From: Strix aluco
Taxonomy: Eukaryota > Chordata > Aves > Strigiformes > Strigidae
Length of the DNA stretch: 64,000 nt
Reading direction: 5' to 3'
Assembly: GCF_031877795.1 (NCBI RefSeq)
Contig: NC_133932.1
Span: forward strand, 20,400,180 to 20,464,179
Positions 35,901 through 43,165 of the stretch are shown in pieces (the stretch's first letter is position 1; each line of letters starts with the position of its first letter). The notes under the pieces are model-generated. The model made no database searches. It had not been told where the DNA came from and was given only the letters and a program-made list of their open reading frames with translations. The position numbers and the translations under genes were made by a program.

Positions 35901-38795
35901 AAAAGTGCTTTGTTGTTGTTTGTTTTTCTTTCATGGCAGCCAGTAGCTAACAAAATGACTACACTTAAAAATAGTGTAGCTTGTGACTCATGTCTCATTA
36001 ATGAGGATCTCCATGCTCATCTTTCAGGACTATAATCATGAGCAAAGTGGGGAGAAAAAAACCTCTCAGCACCTTCAGACAGCAGTTCTCCTCTTTCTGC
36101 TTAACCTGCTGAGGTGTGGGAGGATTTGTGTTGATTTCAACAAGCCATTTCCTTCCCTTCCTCCTTTTTACCTCAGTAGATCCGATTTACCTTGTCTCAG
36201 GACTTACCTCATTCCTGTTTCTGCACAGGAGTCTTCCTGGGGAAAGATGTGAGCTGAAAACTCTCATGTTGCCTATGGCCTGAAGAGCTCTGGCCTTAAT
36301 GAAGATTTTCATTATGGGACCATTTAAGAAGTATAGGGCAGGGGCTGTAATGAGAAGCCCCACTGGGCACAGCAGCCCCGCGGCTGCTGAGAGCTGGGGG
36401 ACAGCAGCCCCGTCCTGCAGGGACGCCCAAGATCTGTGCAAGGGAGGGCTTGCCCAGCTCTCTTTGCAGGAGGAGAAGGCTCCTCTCTCTTTGGTGAGCT
36501 ATCAGCCTGCCCTTCTTGCTCAGCCTCCACGTCAGAAAGGGCTTTTTAATCATTAAATGAAAGCTTAGATCCGGACTGATTGCGATCCCTGGAGTATGTG
36601 TTCCCTGGCAAGATGACTAAACCAAATGTTAATTGCTCTTGAAGTCAGCCTTTAATCAACTCCTCCTGGGTTCTGGCCGCTGTATCTCAGTTAGGTAGAA
36701 ACATCTCTTTAGCTTTGCAGCAAGCACTAGAGAAAAAAGACAAGAGACGGACACTTTTGAAAATGTCCTTGCTGTGTGTGTGCTGACGACATCTCCATGG
36801 AGGAACCTCTTACCTAAATAACTTCCCAAATTGCTGGAAAAAGTCCTCTCCTCTTCTGTCATGCTGATTTTCTCGTCTTTTGAGTGCTCTAAAGAAATAA
36901 AAAATAAGCACGGAGTGCAGTGTTCTTTGCACCGGTAGCTGAGGAGTAGTAGTACATTGCTCCTCAGCACATGCACCAAACCTCAGTATTTCCTGGCATG
37001 TTCTCGTAGCACGTCTGGATGAGCTGCAGCAGCTTTCTCTGCTCACACGCACACCCGTTAGTTGGTGCGAGGGTCTGCGTGGGCAGGGCGGTAGCGCCAC
37101 GCTCGCAGCCAAGCTCCTGTTTGACCCTGTGCCAGGCGGCGTGCGGTGGGGTGAGGTTGCTGTGCCTGTGGGGTTGACCACAGAGGTACCTGTGGGACTC
37201 GGCAGGCTGCGTCAAGCCTTTGGGTTTTGCTTGGATCACGCCCAGCGCCAGAGCTGTGACAGTCAGTTTGCGCCGGGGCAGGGTGGCTTTGGCGATAGCA
37301 TTTTGTTCAGTGCTCACCTCTCCCCTTTTGTCATCTCAGATCCCACCCTGCAGGTGGACACGGCCACCGCCAACCTCACGGTGCAGGAGAAGGAGTCCTT
37401 CCCGCTGGACTGCAGCATCCTGTCCCGCTCCAGCCCAGAGTCCCACTTTGCAGTGACGTGGTACAACCTGCGGGCCAAAGAGGCGGGTGGCCATGCAGAG
37501 GAGGAGGAGGAGGAGGAGGAGGAGGAGAAGGAGGCGGTTCTGAGCGTGGGCCCTGATGCTGTTTTCAGCCCCGAGGCCGGTCGCTGGGAGGGCCGCCTGC
37601 GCTTCCAGAGGCTCTCTGCAGTCCTCTTCCGGCTGACTGTGCTGCAGGCCGGCGGTGCTGACACGGGCAACTACTCCTGCCGTGTGGAGGAGTGGCTGGC
37701 GGACCCCAACGGCGTGTGGTACCGGCTGGCAGAGGAGGAGTCGGGGATGGTCGCCGTTCATGTGCAGGATGCAGGTGAGAAGAGGCAATGACCCTCCTGG
37801 GGGCATGGCCCTGGCATCCATCCCCTGCATCTTGGTTCAACCATGATAAAAAGGCCAAGGGGTGAGTGGGACTGGGTCTCAACTGCACTGGGGCAAGTCT
37901 GTGCCAGTGCCGGTGCTTTTCCAGTCAGCTTGATGGCTCGTAGCCCAGCTCTTGCTTGGGCTTGAGCATCCGCATTGCGCTTAGCTCTGTGCTGGGGCTG
38001 CCCACCCCACAACACCTACCGCCTGGTATGTCTCAGGTCAGTGGGGGCGGACATTGCCCCCGGCTGGGGTTTAACCCTTCCCCTTGGGAAACATCCTGGA
38101 ACTTGGCTTAGCTCTGCACAGGGGTGCAGGCTGTGGTACAAGGGTCTCTTCCCAGCAATTCTTGAAGCCATCAGATGGTTTAGAGGCCCCAGAGATAACT
38201 GGTATCATGAGAGTTTTGTAGGCCCTGGAGGGAGGTACCCTGGGGTGCTGCCTCCGAGCTGAGGGAATCAACGCTTGTGAGGCTCGCCGCTTTATAAGGT
38301 ATCATAAAATCTGCACCAGGGAGGACTTCCTAGTGAAACTTTGGGGAGGGGGATAAAGCCAAAACATGCCCTGAGATAACTTTCTTGTGCTGCTCTGTTT
38401 TCCAGTATTGGTATTTTTCTCATAGCCCCATCTCCTGCATTGACACAGATTAACGAGCATCTGGGTTTTTTGTTTCTGAAGAAGTTTATAGGCCCTATGT
38501 TGCAGAGAAGCCAGGAAATGTGACCGTCCTGTGTCTTTTTCCAGGCTCCACCCTGCAGTCTGTCATCTGCTCCAACGATGCCCTCTTCTACTTTGTGTTC
38601 TTCTACCCCTTCCCCATCTTCGGCATCTTGATCATCACCATCCTCCTGGTGCGGTTCAAGAGCCGAAACTCCAGCAAGAACTCAGAGGGCAAGAATGGAG
38701 TCCCCTTGCTGTGGATCAAAGAGCCTCATCTCAACTACTCTCCCACTTGCCTAGAGCCGCCGGTCCTCAGCATCCACCCGGGAACCATAGACTAA
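5570..38795 (+). CDS. IGSF3: IGSF3, immunoglobulin superfamily member 3 (3' part of gene, 8 coding exons)
   Basis: This is the coding span of IGSF3 inside the window: join(5570..5980, 6829..7218, 8889..9290, 12908..13312, 30395..30805, 32523..32930, 37340..37774, 38545..38795). The protein is a type I membrane glycoprotein with V-type Ig domains; from published work, loss of human IGSF3 is linked to lacrimal duct obstruction, and the protein is reported to bind tetraspanins. The identification rests on near-colinear similarity to remembered human IGSF3 over every exon, including the EWI motif in Ig2, the acidic run in Ig8 and an almost unchanged cytoplasmic tail. Each internal exon encodes one Ig domain and each junction splits a codon after its first base. 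About 1,037 codons are present. The signal peptide and Ig1 are missing because the window starts in an intron, so the entry is 5'-partial. No frameshift or stop interrupts the reading frame. Paralogues PTGFRN, IGSF8 and CD101 are excluded by the much closer match to IGSF3. Confidence 0.96.
5981..6828 (+). other. IGSF3 intron between Ig2 and Ig3
   Basis: Short intron of 848 bp, gtcagt to cccag. I see no other feature. Confidence 0.9.
6829..7218 (+). CDS. IGSF3: IGSF3 exon encoding Ig domain 3
   Basis: The exon is 390 nt long, with acceptor ctccccag and a perfect donor gtaagt at 7219. The domain has Cys in [10 protein letters not shown], core Trp in SISWAFNSS (also an N-glycosylation sequon) and second Cys in [13 protein letters not shown]. 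Unlike the other domains it has no Glu-Trp after the second Cys. A basic Arg-Glu-Lys stretch and [11 protein letters not shown] follow instead, and both are also found in mammalian IGSF3. It is phase 1 at both ends. This is one of the most conserved exons compared with the remembered human protein. Confidence 0.96.
7219..8888 (+). other. IGSF3 intron between Ig3 and Ig4
   Basis: Intron of 1,670 bp, gtaagt to cttag. No recognisable repeat or gene; open frames here are random. Confidence 0.9.
8889..9290 (+). CDS. IGSF3: IGSF3 exon encoding Ig domain 4
   Basis: The exon is 402 nt long, with acceptor tctccttag and donor gtgagt at 9291. The V-type domain has Cys in [10 protein letters not shown], core Trp in SVTWLLVD and second Cys in [14 protein letters not shown]; Glu-Trp takes the EWI position. 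A sequon (NAS) lies near the start. The exon is strongly GC-rich, which opens several spurious frames on both strands. The first two bases complete a Lys codon and the last base opens a Glu codon finished at 12908. Confidence 0.95.
9291..12907 (+). other. IGSF3 intron between Ig4 and Ig5
   Basis: Intron of 3,617 bp. The middle, about 10,150-10,920, is AT-rich. No repeat family was recognised and no exon is supported. Confidence 0.85.
12908..13312 (+). CDS. IGSF3: IGSF3 exon encoding Ig domain 5
   Basis: The exon is 405 nt long, with acceptor ctttccgcag and donor gtgagt at 13313. The domain reads from [16 protein letters not shown]. Cys lies in [11 protein letters not shown], core Trp in SVTWRFQP and second Cys in [15 protein letters not shown], with sequons NES and NSS. 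The block around DGGVQWGDR and [15 protein letters not shown] is almost unchanged from the remembered human sequence, so this is probably the most constrained domain in the visible part. A 17.1-kb intron follows, by far the largest visible in the gene. Confidence 0.96.
21279..21292 (+). promoter_or_regulatory. CTCF-like motif (AGCAGGGGGCGCAG)
   Basis: AGCAGGGGGCGC matches the classic strong CTCF core. It lies in the large IGSF3 intron. It is a motif match only. Confidence 0.45.
24678..24708. promoter_or_regulatory. Paired AP-1/MARE-like sites
   Basis: Two exact TGAGTCA heptamers stand at 24678-24684 and 24702-24708, 24 bp apart. The second is preceded by TGC (TGCTGAGTCAG), which extends it toward the Maf/NF-E2 form. 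Confidence 0.4.
25715..25870 (+). repeat. Probable ancient MIR-like (CORE-SINE) remnant
   Basis: A string of words is in the same order as in MIR/CORE-SINE consensus sequences: gcaaagtgcttt, then gattaggaaacagagg (as in 'gatgaggaaactgagg'), then gccaagtggctt, gacagcgagtcag and an aagctgtgaatcac stretch near the end. It is recognised from memory and is strongly diverged. Confidence 0.4.
28484..28515. promoter_or_regulatory. Tandem RFX X-box motifs
   Basis: GTTGCTATAGTAAC (28484-28497) and GTTTCCTTAGTAAC (28502-28515) both resemble the RFX X-box GTNRCC-N2-RGYAAC, each with one mismatch in the left half-site. A further GGTTGC half-site follows at once (28516-28521). They start 18 bp apart. Confidence 0.45.
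30395..30805 (+). CDS. IGSF3: IGSF3 exon encoding Ig domain 6
   Basis: The exon is 411 nt long, with acceptor cctcacag and donor gtacca at 30806 (weaker than the others). The domain has Cys in [10 protein letters not shown] (with an NCS sequon), core Trp in AVLWYVHKP and second Cys in [17 protein letters not shown]. It ends in VTVKQP, the same ending as the next exon. Ig6, Ig7 and Ig8 share the VEEWL motif after the second Cys, which suggests they arose by tandem exon duplication. The open frame continues upstream of the acceptor to 30298, but splicing at the AG at 30296-30297 would break the phase, so 30395 is preferred. Confidence 0.96.
30806..32522 (+). other. IGSF3 intron between Ig6 and Ig7
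   Basis: Intron of 1,717 bp. Apart from the C-rich tract at 32369-32389 I see nothing that stands out. Confidence 0.9.
32369..32389. repeat. C-rich tract (C7-G-C6-G-C6)
   Basis: Three long C runs separated by single G lie about 135 bp before the Ig7 acceptor. The minus strand could form a G-quadruplex if a fourth run takes part. Confidence 0.85.
32523..32930 (+). CDS. IGSF3: IGSF3 exon encoding Ig domain 7
   Basis: The exon is 408 nt long, with acceptor ttccccatag and donor gtgagg at 32931. The domain has Cys in VTLECLVSS, core Trp in [10 protein letters not shown] and second Cys in [17 protein letters not shown]. There are three N-glycosylation sequons (NQT, NIT, NAT), the most of any domain here. 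It is phase 1 at both ends, and the TVKQP end is shared with Ig6. A C-rich tract sits about 135 bp upstream in the intron. The long antisense frame over the exon is a by-product of its high GC content. Confidence 0.96.
33742..33848. repeat. (TAGAA)n microsatellite, about 21 copies
   Basis: A near-perfect pentanucleotide array touches the 3' terminus of a CR1 copy. On the CR1 strand it reads (TTCTA)n, part of the ATTCTATG octamer that ends avian CR1 elements. Frames read through it (ILFYS repeats) are artefacts. Confidence 0.95.
33849..35300 (-). mobile_element. CR1 LINE, 5'-truncated and internally deleted
   Basis: The 3' end faces left: ttggaagggacc at 33,856 is the CR1 3' UTR end on the reverse strand. 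The right part encodes, on the minus strand and with breaks, recognisable CR1 ORF2 fragments. These include a linker region ([17 protein letters not shown]), the RT start ([30 protein letters not shown]) and [20 protein letters not shown] followed by VVFLDLSKA. Near 34,290-34,320 it jumps from RT to 3' UTR, so most of the RT after that point is missing. The element is dead. Confidence 0.85.
37340..37774 (+). CDS. IGSF3: IGSF3 exon encoding Ig domain 8 with poly-Glu insert
   Basis: The exon is 435 nt long, the longest Ig exon, with acceptor gtcatctcag and donor gtgaga at 37775. The domain has Cys in [10 protein letters not shown], core Trp in [10 protein letters not shown] and second Cys in [16 protein letters not shown], with sequons NLT and NYS. 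Between strands it carries an insert with ten consecutive Glu encoded by ten GAG codons (37498-37527). As I recall it, mammalian IGSF3 has a longer mixed Glu/Asp tract at this place, so the insert is ancestral and varies in length. The exon feeds directly into the transmembrane exon. Confidence 0.95.
37775..38544 (+). other. IGSF3 intron between Ig8 and the transmembrane exon
   Basis: Intron of 770 bp, gtgaga to ccag. No other feature. Confidence 0.9.
38545..38795 (+). CDS. IGSF3: IGSF3 last coding exon: transmembrane segment and cytoplasmic tail
   Basis: The acceptor is tctttttccag before 38545 and the stop codon TAA is at 38793-38795. The exon starts with a short membrane-proximal stretch containing a Cys (SVICSND). 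A hydrophobic membrane span rich in Phe, Ile and Leu follows (from [14 protein letters not shown] through about ITILLV), then a basic stop-transfer region RFKSRNSSK and a tail of about 40 residues ending IHPGTID. The tail contains the [17 protein letters not shown] block. It is nearly identical to the remembered human tail, which argues for a conserved intracellular function. A downstream frame reading other residues here is a shadow. Confidence 0.97.
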
Positions 38796-41394
38796 AGAGG
38801 CAGAGGCGCCCGGGGGGGACACGCAGAGAGAGAGAAGCAGAGACACACCAGGAACCCTAAGGAACAGAGTGGGTTTTGTTGTTCTTGTTTCATTTGTTTC
38901 CGTGTCTGTGCTCCAATGCGGCGGCTGAGCTCTGCGGAGCGCCCAGCCGGTGGGGACGGGAAGGTCCGAGGCGTCCTCCAGCGCCTGTGGGAACGCACCC
39001 CCTCACCCCAATGGACGGAGGGTCCCTGCGCTTGCTGTACATAGCGGATGTTCCTCTCGGATTCATTTTGTTCCCATCAGTTGCTGTCTTTTGGGCCGTT
39101 ACTTTTTTGTTGTCGTTTCTTTTTCGGTCACTCAAAGAACTGTAGGCTTCCCCTGCCCTCCACACAGTGAGAAGTTCCCAGGGGGCGTTTGGTCCTGGGA
39201 TGATCTCTTTGGAAGTAAATGTATATGTTTTCCAAAACAGACTGGTTTTTCCTCCTCAGACTCGATGCCACAGTGAAGAAGGTCTTTTCCCAAGGTGTGC
39301 TGAGCTAGCTCCTCCCTCTACCAAAACAAAGCCAAGTCCGCCTCCAGAGGGGTTAGCTGGGCTATCGGGAGGTCCATCTCAAAGACTGGCTGTAGCCTCA
39401 GCATCTTCTTGCCTCCATCTTACTGCCCTCTCAGGAGGGAGCAATTCACCTTTTGGGAGCATTCCCAGGTCTTAGACTGAATATTCAGCGCACTTGCAGT
39501 CAGGACAAAAGCAATTTCGTTTGTCTCCAGGAACTGAAGTGGGGGGTGGAAGGAGGACACCTGAAAGCCCTGACATTGTTGGTAGCAAAGAGTGTCCTCG
39601 TACGGTCCAGAGTCGTGCTCCTCCCTGGTGTCCATGCTGCCACCTCTAACGAGGCGGGTCCCCTCTGTGCCCCAGTCGCCTGGGGACGGGTGGCTGGATT
39701 CAGTCTCTGAAGACTTCAACATGACCAAAGTAATGACTCTAGAAAGGGGAAGCTCCACGGTTGGGTTCATGGCCCCTGGATGGTTCAGCCAAGGAGCCCA
39801 GCTGCAGCCATGCCACGCAGCGGGGACATGCAGTTAACCACCATGTGTCACAAGTTTCCCTGCAGCTTGCACTACTTCCCGGCGTGAGCTTGGACAAGGC
39901 AAGGAGCCTGCACCGCAGCGGCACCCTGTGGGCTTCCCTGTCCCCTTGGGCCGAGAGAAATCTTCCCCTGCGCTTGTGCGTGTATCTGCCGTTTTTCGTT
40001 TCTGGGGCTTAAGGAGTAGAAAACATTTCTCCATAAGCTCCCCCTCCTGGCAAAGTCACCTGCTCTTGTCGTAGGCAGTCACTGTGGCAGGAAATGCTGT
40101 TCTTTCTGTGAAAGATATGGCTCTCGTGAACCAAACCAGGGCTCTCGCCACATGGGGCACCTGAGCTCCCGTACCCCGTAATGCCAAGTACCCCTGCCCT
40201 GTCCTGTGGAGGAAACCGCCTCCTCCCCCATACGCCCTAAGCGTTATGTCTGGCGGAAGAAAATGTTTGCCAAAAATGGCCTTTGTTGTCTTCCTTGATG
40301 TCTTCCTGGCAAATCCGGCCATTTATTTTTTGCAGCATGGCTGAAGCCAACCGGGGCGGACGGGCGCAGCTGCAAGACCCGCCCCCCCTGCACCCCCCCT
40401 CATGTGTGAGAGGTGCCATACCCACAGCCGTTGCCCTCCTTGGGAGGGTCGGACTGCTCTTCGTGAAGAGAAGGGGACCTCAGCAGATGCTCTGTAGCAC
40501 TAGTCGGTTAGACCCTGATGCCTTGATGTTTCCAGAGGTGGTGAAGCCTCGGGTGGGAGATCTGCACCGCACACCCTCTCTCCCAGCTGGGAGAGGACCA
40601 CGTGGCCGCGGACTGTCCCGTGCCAGGGCATTCTAAGTCAGCCACCTCTACTCCTCCACCAGAACCGCATTGGTTTCTCCTTCTGCTGGGAAGCCCAAAT
40701 TTCACTCATCCCTCTGCGAAGTCTGCCTCCTCGAGACATAACTGCTTACTGGCCCCAGCATATGCAGAATATCACACTCCTATATATAGATGTATCACAC
40801 ACCCACACACTTGTCTTCCCTTTCTGCATAAGGCGTCTGCAAAGAGAGGAGTGGGATGAGAAGTGAATGGAAATGAAGAACCGAGGTGCAAACAGCAGCA
40901 GCTGCAGCCAGTGGGTATTGTTTCGTAAATGTAGTATCTCCTGTACATACTGCTCCCGGGCAGGAACTGCAGCTCATTTCAGCTTTAAGGGAAAAAAGAG
41001 AAAATGAAGTCGGCAGGAGCCGTTCTTTCCTGGGAGAGCCGCCTCGCCAGCCTCTCTGCTCCAGAGCAGGGCCCTCCTGGAGGGCTGTCCCACGGCCCCT
41101 TCCCCCTGGCTGGAACAGGTCCCAGCCCTGCGGTTCCTGCTCCGAGCCCAGGCTTTCCCAGGAAGTGGCTCCCACGGTGGTCCCTGAATGTACCTTGTCG
41201 GTGACATTTCTCCCTTGCTCTGGCAGTGTGTTGCCCAGTCTCAAACTTCTCTCTGTTTTTATAAGGCAGACTCTTCCTGTAACGAGTTTTAACACAAAAC
41301 TTTTCAAACCACTCTCTCTGCTGTAACTTTCTGTAACAAACCTGAGAAGAAAGAGAGATACCCTATCCATGCATGATGTGGAAAAATGTTTGGG

Positions 41395-41414
41395 TTTTTT
41401 TTTTAAAAAAAAAC
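41395..41414. repeat. T10A10 perfect palindrome in the IGSF3 3' UTR
   Basis: Ten T followed directly by ten A form a 20-bp perfect palindrome about 60 bp before the candidate poly(A) signal. In RNA it could fold only weakly because there is no loop. Confidence 0.9.
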
Positions 41415-41475
41415 AACAAAAACTTTGTACTATGTTGCACTAAAACATGTTTTATACAACACACCTGAGAGCTGT

Positions 41476-41481
41476 AGTAAA
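41476..41481 (+). terminator. Candidate IGSF3 poly(A) signal (AGTAAA)
   Basis: AGTAAA is a recognised variant hexamer. It is followed after about 10-40 bases by GT- and T-rich sequence, as expected of a cleavage site. The position is inferred from sequence only. Confidence 0.45.
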
Positions 41482-41510
41482 CCGTGTTGAAATTGTGAAT
41501 CCTATCGCTG

Positions 41511-41765
41511 CTGGTTTTTGTCAGATTTGGGCTTTCATTATGCCCTTACGCACAGTCCCTGCATAAAGGTGTGTCGAACTCCCCCTTTTAGGCAGCCTCT
41601 CCCTCTCCCACCACCCCTATTCCCTGATGCATTAACTGTCCTCCCGCCCTGTAGCGCATCTCGTCTCTCTTGTGAGCTGGAGTTTGCAGACACCTTGCAC
41701 GCTCTGACTCTTCATACTTCTCCCTCCCATCCCTTAATTCATCCCATAATAGAATATAACATTTA
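41511..41765. other. Short convergent intergenic gap between IGSF3 and ADPRH
   Basis: The sequence lies between the predicted poly(A) sites of two tail-to-tail genes. It is C/T-rich on the + strand (for example around 41,580-41,640 and 41,710-41,735). I see no gene in it. Confidence 0.4.
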
Positions 41766-41766
41766 A

Positions 41767-42750
41767 CAGAGGCATGTCAGGTCTATTTATTGAATGAGAT
41801 ACACCGTTTTTGAAATGCTCTAAAAAATAATGACTTTGCTGTTTCATAGTCTGGATTTGAAGAAAAAACATACTTTTTAATAGAATTATCCATAGCAAAT
41901 GTTAAGCAAACAATCTTTAGTAACCTTGATGTAAGCAGAAGAATATAGTTCACTACAGAAGTTGCTTAAGTTGATGTAAAATGCAACCTGTTAATTCTCA
42001 TTACCCACTTTTACCTTGAGTAAGGGTTTGGTCAGTAGTCTTGAACTCTGACGTTAACTGAAATAGGGAAGTAGTGTGATATATTCTTACCTGTGTAGCA
42101 AAAGTGCTGTGAAATTGTGCAAAATGCACTGCTAATGCAGCTCTAAGATTGGGTTTGGGTTTTTTTTTTTCCCCACATTCATTTGAAACAAGACATATCA
42201 TCTGATAAAATAACTGAATGAAAAAAATCTGTTGCCCCCATCACAACTGGCTGTTTGCCCCCCATCCGCTCCCCTCAGGGGGTTATCCTGGGCTCTCTGC
42301 TGAGAAGCAGGGGTTTAGCCCTACAGGTGCTCAGCACTAGATGGCAGGGGGTGTCCCCAGCACTCCCCGTTGACAGTACTGGCTTGGGCTAGCCATTGCA
42401 GGTTTGCCAGGGAGCATCACTGCCAGCCCATGTACACTCCCTGCACTCAGGCATGTGTCCCTGACCCCTTCTGACATGCTTGTAAGGGCAGGACCCTGGT
42501 TTGGGGCAGCCTGAGGGGGTTTTGCTGTGGGTCCTGCTGCTGGAGCGTGGCACCGTTGCGTGCTCCCATCAAACCACCTTGTCACTGCTTCCCTCCACCC
42601 ACCAGCCCCAAGCTGCTAGCTCCGAAATGGCCTCCCCTACTCAAGCCGACCCAAACAGAAAAAGCAGGCCTGGCTTTGATTTACACTCGCGTGCTTCAGG
42701 CCAGTGGGTTTGCAAACAGAGTTTGCAAAACCCTGAGTGAGCGAGGGGCG
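41767..42750 (-). other. ADPRH: ADPRH 3' UTR (approximate end)
   Basis: About 1 kb follows the stop codon on the minus strand. The first canonical AATAAA that I see on that strand is at + strand 41786-41791 (TTTATT), so the transcript probably ends near 41,765-41,770. This leaves only about 250 bp to the predicted IGSF3 end. No other coding frame is supported here. Confidence 0.55.
41786..41791 (-). terminator. Candidate ADPRH poly(A) signal (AATAAA on the minus strand)
   Basis: TTTATT on the + strand reads AATAAA on the ADPRH strand, about 960 bp after the stop codon. It is a canonical hexamer in the right orientation. Confidence 0.5.
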
Positions 42751-43165
42751 TTAGGTGTGACCCTGCCGCCCCCTGGCCGAGGCCATGTGGTACAAGTCCT
42801 TGGCCACCTGCTCCAGGCGGCCCCTGTACTCCAGGTGGGTGTAGAGGGAGGCAGGGACCCCCCGGAAGCCGTGCAGGGCCCCCCACCAGCAGGCTGCGAT
42901 GGCGGCGGTGGAGTCGCTGTCGCCCCCGTGGAAGAAAGCCCGGTGAGCCAGCTCTGCCCAGGAGTCCCCTGCGCCCAGCAGCGCATCGTAAGCGATCATG
43001 GGGGCGTCGTGCCCGCTGCTGCCCCCCCAGCCGTCGTAGCTGAGGGAGGTGTAGAACGAATCTCTCTCTTCCACGCCATACCTGGGGGGGAAGGTGGGCG
43101 GCGAGACCCCATCCGATATGCCTCTCTCCGCCAGGTATTTTTCCCATTGCTCTTCAAAGTAATGC
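42751..43165 (-). CDS. ADPRH: ADPRH coding exon 3 (residues 220-357) and stop
   Basis: The exon is 415 nt; the acceptor is tgttttacag (AG at + strand 43166-43167) and the stop TAA is at 42751-42753. It carries the second catalytic motif HGGDSDST at residues 299-306 and the [10 protein letters not shown] block. The last dozen residues (ending GRQGHT) differ from the mammalian end, which is usual for this poorly conserved terminus. Confidence 0.95.

Larger units (their letters stand above)
32931..37339 (+). other. IGSF3 intron between Ig7 and Ig8
   Basis: Intron of 4.4 kb. It contains the (TAGAA)n microsatellite and the internally deleted CR1 described separately. The rest, 32,931-33,741 and about 35,305-37,339, has no supported gene. 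Confidence 0.85.
38796..41510 (+). other. IGSF3: IGSF3 3' UTR (approximate end)
   Basis: About 2.7 kb follows the stop codon without any supported exon. I place the end near 41,500 because AGTAAA, a common variant poly(A) signal, lies at 41476-41481. It is followed by a GT/T-rich stretch (cgtgttg... ctggtttttgtc) at about 41,485-41,520. No canonical AATAAA was noticed nearby. A T10A10 palindrome lies at 41395-41414. The length is inferred; shorter alternative ends are possible. Confidence 0.6.

Noticed and set aside
37336..37830. Minus-strand frame with a poly-Leu run over the Ig8 exon
   Set aside because: It is the antisense shadow of the GAG repeat and the real exon.
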